64,000 nt of DNA, from the NCBI RefSeq assembly GCF_006149045.1, contig NZ_VBSN01000027.1:434001-498000 (forward strand), read 5' to 3'. The notes under the pieces are model-generated. The model saw only the letters and a program-made list of their open reading frames with translations, was not told where the DNA came from and did not search any database. Source of the stretch: Dyadobacter flavalbus (lineage in GTDB: Bacteria > Bacteroidota > Bacteroidia > Cytophagales > Spirosomataceae). The stretch's first letter is position 1, and each line of letters opens with the position of its first letter. Of this stretch, positions 1-8,998 are shown piece by piece. A program made the position numbers and the translations under genes.

Positions 1-1
1 C

Positions 2-3000
2 ATTTCCCAGTTCCCGGACATTGCCCCGACAACCGTAAATATTTTTATAGCTTATCCCGGAGCCAGTGCCGACGTACTGGTGAAATCCACGCTCATTACG
101 CTGGAACAGGCGATCAATGGTGTTCAGGACATGCGGTATATCGCTACCGATGCAACCAGTGCGGGGGAGGCGACGCTCAGGATCATCTTTGAGCCCGGGA
201 CCGACCCCAACGTTGCCGTTATCCGTGTAAAAACAAGGGTGGACCAGGTTATGCCGCTTTTGCCGGAACTTGTACAGCGGGAAGGGGTTATTATTTCGCC
301 GGTTCAGCCGAGTATGCTGATGTACGTCAACCTTTATTCCAAGGAAAAAAGCATTGACGAAAAATTCCTGTTCAACTACGCTACGGTTAAAATGATTCCG
401 GAAATCCAGCGGACCAAAGGGATTGCCAGAGCGCAGATCTTGGGTAGCCGCAGGTATGCCATGCGTCTTTGGCTAAACCCGGAGCGTATGCGTGCGTATA
501 ATGTCTCTACGGAAGAAGTAATGAAGGCGGTAGGAGAACAAAGTATCGTAGGCCGGCCGGGCCGGATCGGGCAAAGCTCGGGTATCGCTGCACAATCGCT
601 GGAATATGTACTTACTTATAAAGGAAGGTACGATAAACCGGAAGAGTATGAAAACATCATTATCCGGGCAAATCCGGCGGGTGAAAGCATCCATTTAAGG
701 GATATTGCCAAAGTGGAACTGGGAAGTGAATTCTTTGATATTTATTCCAACCTGGACGGGCATCCTTCGGCGGCCATCGTATTGCGACAAAATTACGGCA
801 GTAACGCCAGTGATGTAATTGAAGAAGTAAAGAAGAAGCTGGATGTAATGAAAGCGTCCTTTCCTCCGGGCGTGGATTACAAAATCAGCTATGACGTTTC
901 CCAATTCCTGGACGCGTCGATCGAGCAGGTTATTGATACATTGAGAGATGCGTTTATCCTTGTTGCGCTTGTTGTTTTCGTATTTCTTGGCGACTGGCGT
1001 TCTACTTTGATCCCGATCCTTGCTGTTCCGGTATCGTTAATTGGTGCGTTCTTCGTGATTCAGGGTTTCGGGCTTTCCATTAACCTGATTACGCTTTTTG
1101 CCCTTGTACTCGCCATTGGTATTGTGGTCGATGACGCGATTGTCGTCGTCGAGGCCGTGCATGCGAAGTTTGAAGAGGAGCCGGGCATATCGCCTTACAA
1201 TGCGGTGAAAAAAGTACTTGCCGAAATCAGCGGAGCCATTATCGCGATTACAGCCGTTATGGTGTCTGTATTTCTTCCGATCTCTTTTATGTCGGGCCCG
1301 GTGGGTACTTTCTACCGCCAGTTCTCGATTACCATGGCGAGTTCCATTGTAATCTCGGCCTTGATCGCCCTTACGCTTACTCCGGTGCTCTGCGCCATGC
1401 TGCTGCAAAATCATCATGGTCATGCGAAGAAGAAAAACGTACTTACCAAAGCGTTGGATAGCTTTAACCGGATTTTTGACCGGCTTACAGGAAGATACGT
1501 AGGCTTGTTGAAAAGAATTGTCAGCCGCAGGGTTGTTACCTGGGCCGTATTGCTGCTTTTCTGCGCCGGAATTGTATTTGTGAACAAAATTCTGCCGTCC
1601 GGATTTATCCCGAATGAAGACCAGAGTACGATCTATGCGATTATCCAGACACCTCCGGGTTCTACGCTGGAAAAGACCAACGAAGTTTCCCGCCGTCTTC
1701 AGAGAATTTGTGAAGAAGTGGGCGGAATTGAATCGGTATCTTCTCTGGCCGGTTACGAAATCATGACCGAGGGTAGGGGTTCCAACGCCGGTACCTGTCT
1801 GATCAACCTGAAACCATGGCATGACCGTGACAAGAACGTGAAGGAAATCATGGAAGAGCTGGAAGCCAAAACAAGAGGGCTTGGAGCCGTGGTCGAATTC
1901 TTTGAACCGCCTGCCATTCCTGGTTTCGGTACTTCCGGCGGTTTCTCCATGCGTTTGCTGGATAAAACATCCGATACGGACTATGCCGAATTCGACAAGA
2001 TCAACAAGAAATTTATGGATGATCTGGCTAAGCGTCCGGAGCTTACGGGTTTGTTCACCTTCTTTGCCGCGAATTACCCGCAATACGAATTGCAGATTGA
2101 CAATCAGCTGGCCATGCAGAAAGGCGTATCGATCGGAAAAGCGATGGACAACCTCAACATCATGATCGGTAGTACGTACGAGCAGGGTTTTACAAGATTT
2201 AACCAGTTTTTCAAAGTGTACGTGCAGTCTGACCCGAGTTTCAGAAGGCTTCCATCGGATCTTTTAAAGCTTTTTGTAAAAAATGATGCAGGTGAAATGG
2301 TGCCTTATTCTTCCTTTATGACATTGAAGAAAGGGCAGGGGCCAAACGAGATCACCCGTTTCAACCTTTATAATTCAGCAGCCATCCAGGGTCTTCCGGC
2401 CAATGGCTATACGACTGCGGATGCCATTCAGGCTATTCGGGAAGTTGCGGCCAAAACATTGCCGCAAGGATACGACATTGCTTTCGAAGGTCTTTCTTAC
2501 GATGAGTCGATCCGTGGAAATGAATCGCTTGTTGTATTCATGATCGTACTGGCATTCGTATACTTTGTACTGGCAGCGCAGTATGAAAGCTTTATTATTC
2601 CGTTTGCAGTCGTGTTATCGCTGCCGGTCGGGGTATTCGGTTCGTTCCTGCTGCTGAAAATGATGGGCCTGGAAAACAACATCTACGCACAGATCGGATT
2701 AATCATGCTTGTCGGTTTGTTGGGTAAAAATGCCGTACTGATCGTGGAGTTTGCCGTTCAGAAGCGGCAGCAGGGAGAAACAATCCTGAACGCAGCCATT
2801 GAAGGTGCCAAAGTCCGTTTCCGTCCGATCCTGATGACTTCGTTCGCCTTCGTTGCAGGTTTGATACCGTTGATTATTGCAACAGGCGCGGGAGCGATCG
2901 GCAACCGTACAATCGGTGCCTCGGCCATGGGCGGTATGTTGTTCGGGACTATTTTCGGGGTTATCATCATACCCGGGTTATACTATATATTTGGCAGCCT

Positions 3001-3115
3001 GGCCGATGGCAGAAAAATGATCAAAGACGAAGAAGACAGCTCATTGTCCGAAGGCTTCGTTCATGCGATCGACACTTTCCCTCAAATACAAGAAACTCAA
3101 AATGATGCGCAATAA
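2..3115 (+). CDS. RND multidrug efflux transporter, inner-membrane subunit (5' end outside window)
   Basis: Proton-driven trimeric inner-membrane pump of the HAE1/AcrB family that exports hydrophobic compounds through a periplasmic adaptor and a TolC-type channel. The reading frame is open from base 2, where residues ISQFPDIAPTTV match the conserved segment found about 30 residues into AcrB, so only the first membrane helix is missing. The TM4 proton-relay pair is visible in IGIVVDDAIVVVEAV and the TM10 lysine in VGLLGKNAVLIVEF. Two six-helix bundles with large periplasmic loops are present. The stop overlaps the start of the outer-membrane channel gene, so the two are co-transcribed; the adaptor gene should lie just left of the window. 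Family assignment is firm, the substrate is unknown. Confidence 0.95.
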   Translation: MSQFPDIAPTTVNIFIAYPGASADVLVKSTLITLEQAINGVQDMRYIATDATSAGEATLRIIFEPGTDPNVAVIRVKTRVDQVMPLLPELVQREGVIISPVQPSMLMYVNLYSKEKSIDEKFLFNYATVKMIPEIQRTKGIARAQILGSRRYAMRLWLNPERMRAYNVSTEEVMKAVGEQSIVGRPGRIGQSSGIAAQSLEYVLTYKGRYDKPEEYENIIIRANPAGESIHLRDIAKVELGSEFFDIYSNLDGHPSAAIVLRQNYGSNASDVIEEVKKKLDVMKASFPPGVDYKISYDVSQFLDASIEQVIDTLRDAFILVALVVFVFLGDWRSTLIPILAVPVSLIGAFFVIQGFGLSINLITLFALVLAIGIVVDDAIVVVEAVHAKFEEEPGISPYNAVKKVLAEISGAIIAITAVMVSVFLPISFMSGPVGTFYRQFSITMASSIVISALIALTLTPVLCAMLLQNHHGHAKKKNVLTKALDSFNRIFDRLTGRYVGLLKRIVSRRVVTWAVLLLFCAGIVFVNKILPSGFIPNEDQSTIYAIIQTPPGSTLEKTNEVSRRLQRICEEVGGIESVSSLAGYEIMTEGRGSNAGTCLINLKPWHDRDKNVKEIMEELEAKTRGLGAVVEFFEPPAIPGFGTSGGFSMRLLDKTSDTDYAEFDKINKKFMDDLAKRPELTGLFTFFAANYPQYELQIDNQLAMQKGVSIGKAMDNLNIMIGSTYEQGFTRFNQFFKVYVQSDPSFRRLPSDLLKLFVKNDAGEMVPYSSFMTLKKGQGPNEITRFNLYNSAAIQGLPANGYTTADAIQAIREVAAKTLPQGYDIAFEGLSYDESIRGNESLVVFMIVLAFVYFVLAAQYESFIIPFAVVLSLPVGVFGSFLLLKMMGLENNIYAQIGLIMLVGLLGKNAVLIVEFAVQKRQQGETILNAAIEGAKVRFRPILMTSFAFVAGLIPLIIATGAGAIGNRTIGASAMGGMLFGTIFGVIIIPGLYYIFGSLADGRKMIKDEEDSSLSEGFVHAIDTFPQIQETQNDAQ

Positions 3116-4541
3116 CAGAATATTGAATTGGGTCGGGGTGGCTTTCATGGCCCTGGCTTACAGCGGGTGCAATGCGCCGTCACTGGTTCAGAGAACGCCT
3201 AATAAATCAGCAATCCCTGCGAGTTACAACAACTCGCAGGACACCACCAACTCGGCCAGGCTGCGGTGGAAGGAATATTTTACAGATCCGAACCTGACTG
3301 CACTGATCGATACTGCTTTGCATAATAACCAGGAACTGAACATTACATTGCAGGAAATCGAGATCTCGAAGCAGGAAATTCGTGCAAGAAAAGGAGAATA
3401 TCTTCCTTTTGTAGGATTACGCGCCGGAGCCGGAATTGAAAAAGCAGGCCGCTATACGCAGGTAGGTTCCAGCGAAGCAACTACGGAAATCAAGCCGGGA
3501 AGAGAAACGCCTGAGCCGCTGCCGGACTTCGTTGTAGGTGCCTATGCGCGTTGGGAAGTCGATATCTGGCACAAGCTGCGGAATGCAAGAAAAGCAGCAG
3601 TAAACAGGTATCTGTCGTCTGTTGAGGGTAAAAACTTTATGGTAACCAACCTGATTTCCGAGATTGCCAATTCGTATTATGAACTGCTGGCAATGGATAC
3701 ACAGCTGGCCATTGTTAATCAGAACATCCAGATTCAGAATAATGCGTTGCAGATCGTGAAAATGCAGAAGGAAGCTACCCGTGTAACGGAACTTGCCGTT
3801 CGCAGGTTTGAAGCACAGGTACTTAATACGCAGAACCGGCAGTATGCCATTCGTCAGCGGATTGTTGAAACAGAAAACAGGATCAACTTTTTGCTGGGCC
3901 GTTTCCCGCAGCCTGTTGCACGAAACAATCAGAATTTTGACACCATGATGCCGCAAATGATCCGCGCCGGGATTCCGTCGCAATTGCTGGAAAACCGGCC
4001 GGATGTAAGGCAGGCGGAACAAAATCTGGCAGCTGCCAACCTGGATGTACAGGTGGCACGTGCAAATTTTTATCCTTCACTGGGTCTGAATGCAGCTGTG
4101 GGTCTGCAGGCTTTCAATCCGATTTATCTGGGAAATGTACCCAAATCGCTAATGTCCACGCTGGTTGGTGATCTTGCAGGGCCATTGATCAATAAGAATG
4201 CGATCCAGGCTACTTATTACAGCGCCAATGCAAGACAAATCCAAAGTATCTATGATTACGAAAGAACGGTCCTGAATGCTTATATCGAGGTTGTAAACCA
4301 GCTTTCCAATATCAGTAATCTGGAACAGAGTTACAGTACCAAATCCAGGGAAGTGCAGGCACTGAATGAATCGACCAACATTGCAAACCGGCTTTTTACA
4401 TCAGCAAGGGCCGATTATATGGAAGTACTGCTTACGCAGCGGGAGGCATTGGAATCCAAATTCGATTTGATTGAAACCAAAATGCAGCAAATGAACGCTA
4501 CGGTGAATATTTACCGGGCACTGGGCGGCGGCTGGAACTGA
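3102..4541 (+). CDS. RND efflux outer-membrane lipoprotein (TolC/NodT family)
   Basis: Outer-membrane channel partner of the preceding pump. The start is placed at the ATG-ATG pair at 3102/3105, which overlaps the end of the transporter gene by 11-14 bases and gives a short lipoprotein signal with the lipobox YSGC followed by NAPS. An upstream ATG at 3063 would add an implausible hydrophilic extension. The body of about 480 residues contains two OEP repeats with long alpha-helical stretches (for example the segments around LITEIA-like NLISEIANSYYELL and LLENRPDVRQAEQNLAAAN), typical of NodT-type lipoproteins. A strong hairpin terminator follows at 4597. Confidence 0.93.
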   Translation: MMRNNRILNWVGVAFMALAYSGCNAPSLVQRTPNKSAIPASYNNSQDTTNSARLRWKEYFTDPNLTALIDTALHNNQELNITLQEIEISKQEIRARKGEYLPFVGLRAGAGIEKAGRYTQVGSSEATTEIKPGRETPEPLPDFVVGAYARWEVDIWHKLRNARKAAVNRYLSSVEGKNFMVTNLISEIANSYYELLAMDTQLAIVNQNIQIQNNALQIVKMQKEATRVTELAVRRFEAQVLNTQNRQYAIRQRIVETENRINFLLGRFPQPVARNNQNFDTMMPQMIRAGIPSQLLENRPDVRQAEQNLAAANLDVQVARANFYPSLGLNAAVGLQAFNPIYLGNVPKSLMSTLVGDLAGPLINKNAIQATYYSANARQIQSIYDYERTVLNAYIEVVNQLSNISNLEQSYSTKSREVQALNESTNIANRLFTSARADYMEVLLTQREALESKFDLIETKMQQMNATVNIYRALGGGWN

Positions 4542-4596
4542 CAGCACCGCATTGCTGTGTAAATAATTGCTTTCAGGTAATTATTTAAAATACACT

Positions 4597-4645
4597 AAAA
4601 GGGAGTAATTGGAGGGTAGAAAACTCTTTCAATTACTCCCTTTTT
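4597..4645. terminator. Bidirectional intrinsic terminator
   Basis: A perfect 15-bp inverted repeat (4597-4611 and 4630-4644) with an 18-base loop, starting with AAAA on one side and ending in TTTTT on the other. It lies between the convergent efflux channel gene and the NUDIX-type regulator and can end transcription from both sides. Confidence 0.9.
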
Positions 4646-4677
4646 GTTGCAGAACCCTTTCAGGACGTTTAAATAGA

Positions 4678-5403
4678 TTACTTCTTAATGCGGTACAGGA
4701 ACGGGGCTTTATTTGCCGCGCCTGTAAATTTCTTATCCAGCCGTTCCAGCACGTTCAGGTCCAGAATTTTTTTCTGAAAATTGTTCCGGGCAAAGGGCTT
4801 GTCAAAAACCGTTTCGTAAAGTTCCTGAACTTCCTTCATGGTGAAAGTTTCCGGAAGCAGGTTAAAAGCAATCAGTTTTTCGTCCAGGCTGAGCCGCAGC
4901 GTATCCAGCGCTTTTGCAACAATCGCATTGTGATCCATGATCATGGCCGGAAGTTCCTTTATGTTATACCAGTGGATCGACTCATCAAGATCCGTTTTCT
5001 GAGGCGTCACTTTGTTGATGTCCACAAGCGCATAGTATCCGACCGAAACAAATCTCCGGGTAAACCAGTCGTATTCTTTCCGGTTGAGGCCGTTGCCGGT
5101 CAGCCTTTCAGGATTAAGCGAAATCAGTTTATCTATAAATTCCAGACTGTTCCTGGCGGCTTTCCCGAAAACGTAAAACTGTTCCAGATAAATTTCCGAG
5201 ATCCCGGTCCGCTCCTGAAGAATTCTGTTTGCAGCCGCGTCCATGTCTTCACTCTGATAAACAAAACCGCCCGGTACCGCCCAGAAATCTCCGTTGAAAT
5301 CAAGTTTGGGAACCAGTACTTTCAATTGCTTTTCATGATAACCGAATATGACGCAATCTATGGAAAGCTGCTGAATGTAGTTCTGTTCACTGGGATGATG
5401 CAT
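4678..5403 (-). CDS. NUDIX-derived transcriptional regulator (NrtR/AraR-like)
   Basis: A 241-residue protein with an N-terminal NUDIX fold (about 10-140) and a C-terminal winged helix (about 160-230, KEVQELYETVFDKPFARNNF). This is the architecture of NrtR-type regulators; in Bacteroides a relative, AraR, controls arabinose use. The NUDIX box starts GGFVYQSED and has the E, but the usual REUxEExG core reads RILQERTG, so two of the three metal-binding glutamates are replaced (by I and R). That argues for ligand sensing rather than hydrolysis. A perfect palindrome lies upstream at 5560-5584. The ligand cannot be told from the sequence, and no sugar or NAD operon is adjacent. Confidence 0.85.
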   Translation of the reverse strand: MHHPSEQNYIQQLSIDCVIFGYHEKQLKVLVPKLDFNGDFWAVPGGFVYQSEDMDAAANRILQERTGISEIYLEQFYVFGKAARNSLEFIDKLISLNPERLTGNGLNRKEYDWFTRRFVSVGYYALVDINKVTPQKTDLDESIHWYNIKELPAMIMDHNAIVAKALDTLRLSLDEKLIAFNLLPETFTMKEVQELYETVFDKPFARNNFQKKILDLNVLERLDKKFTGAANKAPFLYRIKK

Positions 5404-5559
5404 AGGGCAAATTTAAAAAATGAATGTAATTAAAGATTTCTCTTTCTTCTCGGCAGTAAAGATAAAACTGTACCGGAAGCCAAAATTTTAACCATTAATC
5501 CCACCGGCTGTATTACTATTCCTATGTTGGTACAATGCAAATGAATAATATAAAAATAA

Positions 5560-5584
5560 TTATTGTCTAAATTATAGACAATAA
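5560..5584. promoter_or_regulatory. Palindromic operator candidate
   Basis: Perfect 10-bp arms TTATTGTCTA and TAGACAATAA around a 5-base AATTA spacer, placed midway in the 342-base gap between the divergent NUDIX-type regulator and the small secreted protein. Length and symmetry fit an operator for an NrtR-like dimer. The rest of the gap is AT-rich with no further gene visible. The link to the regulator is inferred. Confidence 0.55.
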
Positions 5585-5745
5585 AATAATTAATGATAAC
5601 TTTATCCGGTCATCAACGGATAAGCTGCTTGAAACAAAAGCATGAATCAGTTATAATCAGAATAGCATATTCCGGTTTATGGCCTGCAATTTATTTTTAA
5701 GTGCAAGTAACCCTGAAAAGCATTTCAATTTAACCAACCATAACA

Positions 5746-6129
5746 ATGAAAAAAGCAAGCATTCTTTTCATCTTATTGCTGACGGCAGTTGTCTTCAAAG
5801 GCTATTCCCAAACAGCTGCTACAAATGATTTCTTTGCAGGAAAATGGGAAGTTTTAGTTGTTGGCACACCAAACGGTGATTCCAAGCTGGTTACTGATCT
5901 TGTCAGAAAAGACGGTAAACTCACAGGCGAACTGAAAGATCCGACAGGCCAGAATCCGGAGGTACTTCCGATTACGAGCATTGTAGAAGAAGGGAATAAA
6001 ATAACCCTTTATTTTACTGCACAAGGAACCGACGTAAGCCTGGATCTTGCAAAAGTAGACGACACACATCTGAAAGGATCCGTTATGAGCGGAATGTTTG
6101 ATGCCAGCGCAGTACGAATTAAGGAGTAG
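5746..6129 (+). CDS. Small secreted protein of unknown function
   Basis: A 127-residue protein with a Sec signal peptide (MKKASILFILLLTAVVFKGYSQ, cleavage after YSQ) followed by a domain of about 105 residues of alternating short beta strands (FFAGKWEVLVVGTPNGD, KLTGELKD, ITLYFTAQGTDVSLDL, HLKGSVMSGMFDASAVRI). The FAGKWE opening and repeated strand-turn pattern resemble lipocalin-like or other small beta-barrel periplasmic proteins common in Bacteroidota. I do not recognise a named family. It stands alone, divergent from the NUDIX-type regulator, with a palindrome between them, so regulation by that protein is possible. Confidence 0.75.
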   Translation: MKKASILFILLLTAVVFKGYSQTAATNDFFAGKWEVLVVGTPNGDSKLVTDLVRKDGKLTGELKDPTGQNPEVLPITSIVEEGNKITLYFTAQGTDVSLDLAKVDDTHLKGSVMSGMFDASAVRIKE

Positions 6130-6141
6130 TTTTGGGATGAA

Positions 6142-6395
6142 GGGAGGGAGAGTTGAGGGAGAAAGGATTAAGGGAGGAAGGATTAAGGGAATAGGGTTTC
6201 TTGACGATAGTCCGAAGCTGATCTGGTTCTCCTTCCAGCATCTTTTCAAGGCCAAGTTTCTGCAACCTGCCAGGAAAGTCATTAAGCGCGTCACGGCTCA
6301 TGAACTGCTTCAAAAATTCATCTGTTCAGAGTTTGGGAAATGCCTGTGGTTTTTGGCGGTGATAACTGCGATTTTATTGCGCGTTTCGAACTTGC
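6142..6395. other. Probable left end of the decayed island B
   Basis: No intact gene. A purine-rich run begins with GGGAGGGAGA at 6142, identical to the first ten bases of the tRNA-His attachment core found at 12945 and 31648. About 185 bases further on, 6328-6385 resembles 13155-13213, which lies about 210 bases inside the left end of element A (both read GTTTGG-AAATGCCTGTGG, then a GGCG and GGTGATAACT-like run). The similar spacing suggests this is the left end of an older sister element. The ten-base match alone could be chance in purine-rich DNA. Confidence 0.35.
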
Positions 6396-6890
6396 TTATT
6401 TCGGAGGTAGAAATTCAACCTTCGGTTTAGGTATGTAAAAAGTTGGATACAAAAATGGGCCGCCACCATCTTTATAAATAGTAACTCTTTCGCCGCTCTT
6501 TACGTAGGTCCAGGCTGCTTCGCCATCGTGAGTATTTGCGAACTTCACTTCCATGGTATCATAAGGAATATTTACCAGAAACTCTTCCGTGCCATCATAA
6601 TAGAAGAATGGGACTTCTTTTATCTTGATAGTTCTTCTTCTCGGGTTTTCTGTGAAATATCGTCTGTAAGCTGATTTGGTCTGAACCGTAATAATCGTGC
6701 TATCTGGCAAAATCTTGTCAATTGTAATTGAGTTTAAGGCATCCTCACAATGAGTCTCTGCAATGAAACTTTCGACGAAGTGTGTTACTGAGCTGTCAAG
6801 CTGGATTGACGTGTCAGATTTAGGCTTTTCGCTTTCTTGACGACAAGCACCTATTGTAACTATAAGAATACAGATTATCACGTATTTCAT
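6396..6890 (-). CDS. Hypothetical lipoprotein
   Basis: A protein of about 164 residues starting at the ATG at 6890 (an ATG at 6899 is also possible), with an n-region MKY, a hydrophobic core and the lipobox TIGAC. The mature part has predicted strands (TIITVQTKSAYRRYF, RRTIKIKEVPFFYYDG) and ends FIPKPKVEFLPPK-like. No family is recognised. Unusually, its reading frame is continuous with the upstream abiEii remnant: no stop separates the toxin's last residues (LVSKLKVDFKRAF) from this start, so a fused product is possible unless translation restarts here. It lies at the left edge of the decayed island. Confidence 0.6.
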   Translation of the reverse strand: MKYVIICILIVTIGACRQESEKPKSDTSIQLDSSVTHFVESFIAETHCEDALNSITIDKILPDSTIITVQTKSAYRRYFTENPRRRTIKIKEVPFFYYDGTEEFLVNIPYDTMEVKFANTHDGEAAWTYVKSGERVTIYKDGGGPFLYPTFYIPKPKVEFLPPK

Positions 6891-6899
6891 CAACTGCAT

Positions 6900-7766
6900 T
6901 ATAAAAGCTCGTTTAAAATCGACTTTCAGTTTTGACACAAGATCATGAAAATACTGCGGACTCCAAATATCCAAAACACTGGCATTTGGTATAAATCTCC
7001 GAATATCATCCTTGATTCGGTGGAAGTTAACCGCATCTATTCTCTCATTCAGCAAGTCCCGAAACTCAGCTTCACTGATATTTTCTTGCTCCCAATCTCC
7101 GCTATCTTTTGCACGTAGCGCGAAGTGCTTAAGATTCAATGGAACACCTTTTCGGATATACCATTCCATATCATACCAGTCGCGTCCTTTCACATTGTCT
7201 TTCCATTTCCTGAAAAGCAGCGCATGCATCTTTCCGGCGAAGAGGTCAGAAATGCTGAAACACTTCACATAAAAAGAGAATGGTTAGAGTAAAAGCTTTT
7301 CTTCGGTATCAAATCCCGTGGGCGGCATGGTATCGACTTCCAGTTTGATCTTTATGCTGGCTGTTTGCCCAAGCCCTTGCTGCGGCACTACGCCTTCTAG
7401 AACCAGTTCCCGCCAGATCGTCTCCGACTTTAAAAATGCGGAATCAATGTTCGTCTTAACCGCTTTCTGTTTTTCCTTGATCGATACATGCATTCCCAGC
7501 GCCTCAAATTCATTGATGATAGCAGGTATGTAAGTGTTGATCGAAAAATCAGGGTCAACTTCGAGCAGTGAGAAGTCAAGATCCTCAGAAAATCTGTCAA
7601 GGCCGTAAAAAATGCGGAGTGCTGTTTCGCCATAAAATGCAGCCCTTTCAAAGAAGCCTTTGCGATATAGTCCAGCCAAGGCAACTTCCTGCATAATTTC
7701 ACGCAAAGCCTGAGTTGCATCATCCTTGTTGACGGGATTATAGCTCGCAAGCCAATCTTTGATCAT
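6900..7766 (-). pseudogene. abiEii: AbiEii nucleotidyltransferase toxin, split by an in-frame TAA
   Basis: Type IV toxin-antitoxin toxin of the AbiEii/DUF1814 family, a nucleotidyltransferase. The first 160 codons (7766-7287) carry the family signature GETALRIFYGLDRFSEDLDF, containing the nucleotidyltransferase GxxALR and DxD motifs. A TAA at 7284-7286 follows EEKLLL; the same frame then continues PFSFYVKCFSISDLFAGK and KWKDNVKGRDWYD, the standard second half of the family. A CAA (Gln) to TAA change would explain it, with no frameshift. The start overlaps the antitoxin stop by four bases (ATGA), the usual arrangement. The 3' end runs without a stop into a lipoprotein gene. Inactive unless the stop is read through. 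Confidence 0.85.
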
Positions 7767-8401
7767 AGGTCCTCAATGAATTTAACGATTTGCGCCAAGC
7801 TCTCGCGTTTAGGAGAATCCGTTAGCCAGGCTTCCATTGTTCTTATATCGAGCTGCTGCAACTGATCTTCATCTATTCGCAAGTTTTCAACCAGATAGTC
7901 ACTGGCTGCAATTTTACTGCGCAGCTTCAAGCCCGCTGTATTGATTATTTTGTCAAATAAAGCTTTCTCTGGGGACGCAATAAGTGCATTCTGATCTTTC
8001 CCCATCGCCACCTGCCGTATCCCGAAGCTGTAATAAGGTAGCGGCATTCGTGTAAAACTGAATGCGCCGGTAGGCGTATCAAATCGCCGCGAAGCCTTTG
8101 TCGTAGCGGAGGAAACTTAAAACACTCGCTCGGGGATCAATCCGTAGTACGATAGTGCACTATCGAAAGACACATAGCTAGGGCCCAGCATGTGGTTTGC
8201 GAGAAGAAATGGCTCTGTACGTGTTTCTGAAAGTTTTGTAGATGGTAAGTATAAGCCTTTCTTGACTGGTTCGATAATTCCTGCAGAGATCAGCTCATGG
8301 ATTTTATCGTTTGGGCGTTTGTAGTCCTTCAACAGCGAGGTGAGTAACTGATGCGTTAATGGCTGGTTGGAAAGGTTTCTTATGCTTTGGGATAGATCCA
8401 T
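7763..8401 (-). pseudogene. abiEi: AbiEi antitoxin/transcription regulator, split by an in-frame TAA
   Basis: Cognate antitoxin and autorepressor of AbiEii. The N-terminal part (8401-8120) has the winged-helix segment and GLYLPSTKL, followed by the domain sequence GPSYVSFDSALSYYGLIPER. After ERVF comes TAA (8117-8119), and the same frame carries on VSSATTKASRRFDTPTGAFS and then LPLPYYSFGIRQV-like residues (8047 onward), the expected continuation. The family usually has a Glu-like codon here, so GAA to TAA fits. Frame is preserved across 72 bases, so this is a single nonsense change, like the one in its partner. A 12-bp inverted repeat upstream (8414-8444) is the likely operator. Confidence 0.85.
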
Positions 8402-8413
8402 GTGTTAATTTAA

Positions 8414-8444
8414 CAAGATAATCGGGAATACTCCGATTATCTTG
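8414..8444. promoter_or_regulatory. AbiEi operator candidate
   Basis: Perfect inverted repeat CAAGATAATCGG / CCGATTATCTTG with a 7-base spacer, 13 bases upstream of the abiEi start. AbiEi proteins are known to repress their own operon by binding inverted repeats in the promoter. The site is intact although both genes carry stops. Confidence 0.7.
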
Positions 8445-8486
8445 CAAGAAAAGCACATTAAATGAAGGGAATTTCTTTTCCATTAA

Positions 8487-8672
8487 TTAGCATTGACATT
8501 CACTTCGATCGACGTAGGTTTTATTTCCGTTGGAATTGATGTAGTAGCACCCGCCCCTTGGTCCCTTATTTAACTGTTGACCGTTGTGTGTACCACACGG
8601 AATAACCTCACCACAAGAGGCAAAGGCACTAAAAGTAAAGATAAGGAGGAGACCGTAAAGAACTTTTTTCAT
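8487..8672 (-). CDS. Small Cys-rich lipoprotein/secreted peptide
   Basis: A 61-residue protein with a lipoprotein-like signal (MKKVLYGLLLIFTFSAFASC) and a short mature part of about 40 residues containing GPRGGCYYINSNGNKTYV followed by DRSECQC. The GPRGG-YYIN-NGNKTYV pattern is a recurrent module in small Bacteroidota and phage proteins, often annotated as a PBCV-type basic adaptor-like domain. Four cysteines after the lipobox could form disulfides. Function unknown. It lies upstream of and on the same strand as the broken abiE pair. Confidence 0.7.
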   Translation of the reverse strand: MKKVLYGLLLIFTFSAFASCGEVIPCGTHNGQQLNKGPRGGCYYINSNGNKTYVDRSECQC

Positions 8673-8781
8673 GTTAAATGGAGGAAGTAGTTGTGAAATA
8701 CAACCAGAAGTTTTTCGTCCATTGGTCTTACTTGGGAAACTTATTTAGCGGTAAACCCTATGTGCATATCGCTTTTACTCA

Positions 8782-8983
8782 TTTTCAACTCAGCGCAATC
8801 GCCTTTATTACTCAAAGCTGAAAGTGACGGGGTTTACCCCTTGACTGCAAATTCATGCGGCAGTTTAAGGAGCGGCGAGAGCCGGAGGGCGCCTAGCCGC
8901 GGTAAATAGCGCCTAGGCGGCCCCCTTTGGATTTGAAGTCGTCAATTTTTGCTTTGTATCTATCGTTGAGCTGAGGTGCAAAA
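8782..8983. repeat. Hairpin repeat, copy 1 (MITE-like)
   Basis: About 200 bp that recur in diverged form at 19603-19781. Both copies begin with CTCAGCGCAATCG, contain GTGACGGGGTT and CCCCTTGACTGCAAAT, a middle TTTAAGGAGCGGC and GCCGCGGTAAATAG, and end with the reverse complement of their start (TTTTTGCTTTGTA, then TTGAGCTGAGGTGCAAA). The copies differ in the middle but each keeps a pairing stem (here GCGCCTAG on both sides), suggesting the fold matters. It sits right after the stop of the ABM-domain gene, as copy 2 does after the relaxase gene. The rest of the 326-base gap is featureless. Confidence 0.7.
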
Positions 8984-8998
8984 GCGATACTGGCAATC

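Noticed and set aside
1037..2083. 348-codon antisense ORF over the RND pump
   Set aside because: It lies wholly inside a certain coding region and has low-complexity basic composition; a shadow of the real gene.
4609..5433. 274-codon plus-strand ORF over the NUDIX regulator
   Set aside because: It starts inside the terminator stem and is antisense to a clear NUDIX-winged helix protein.
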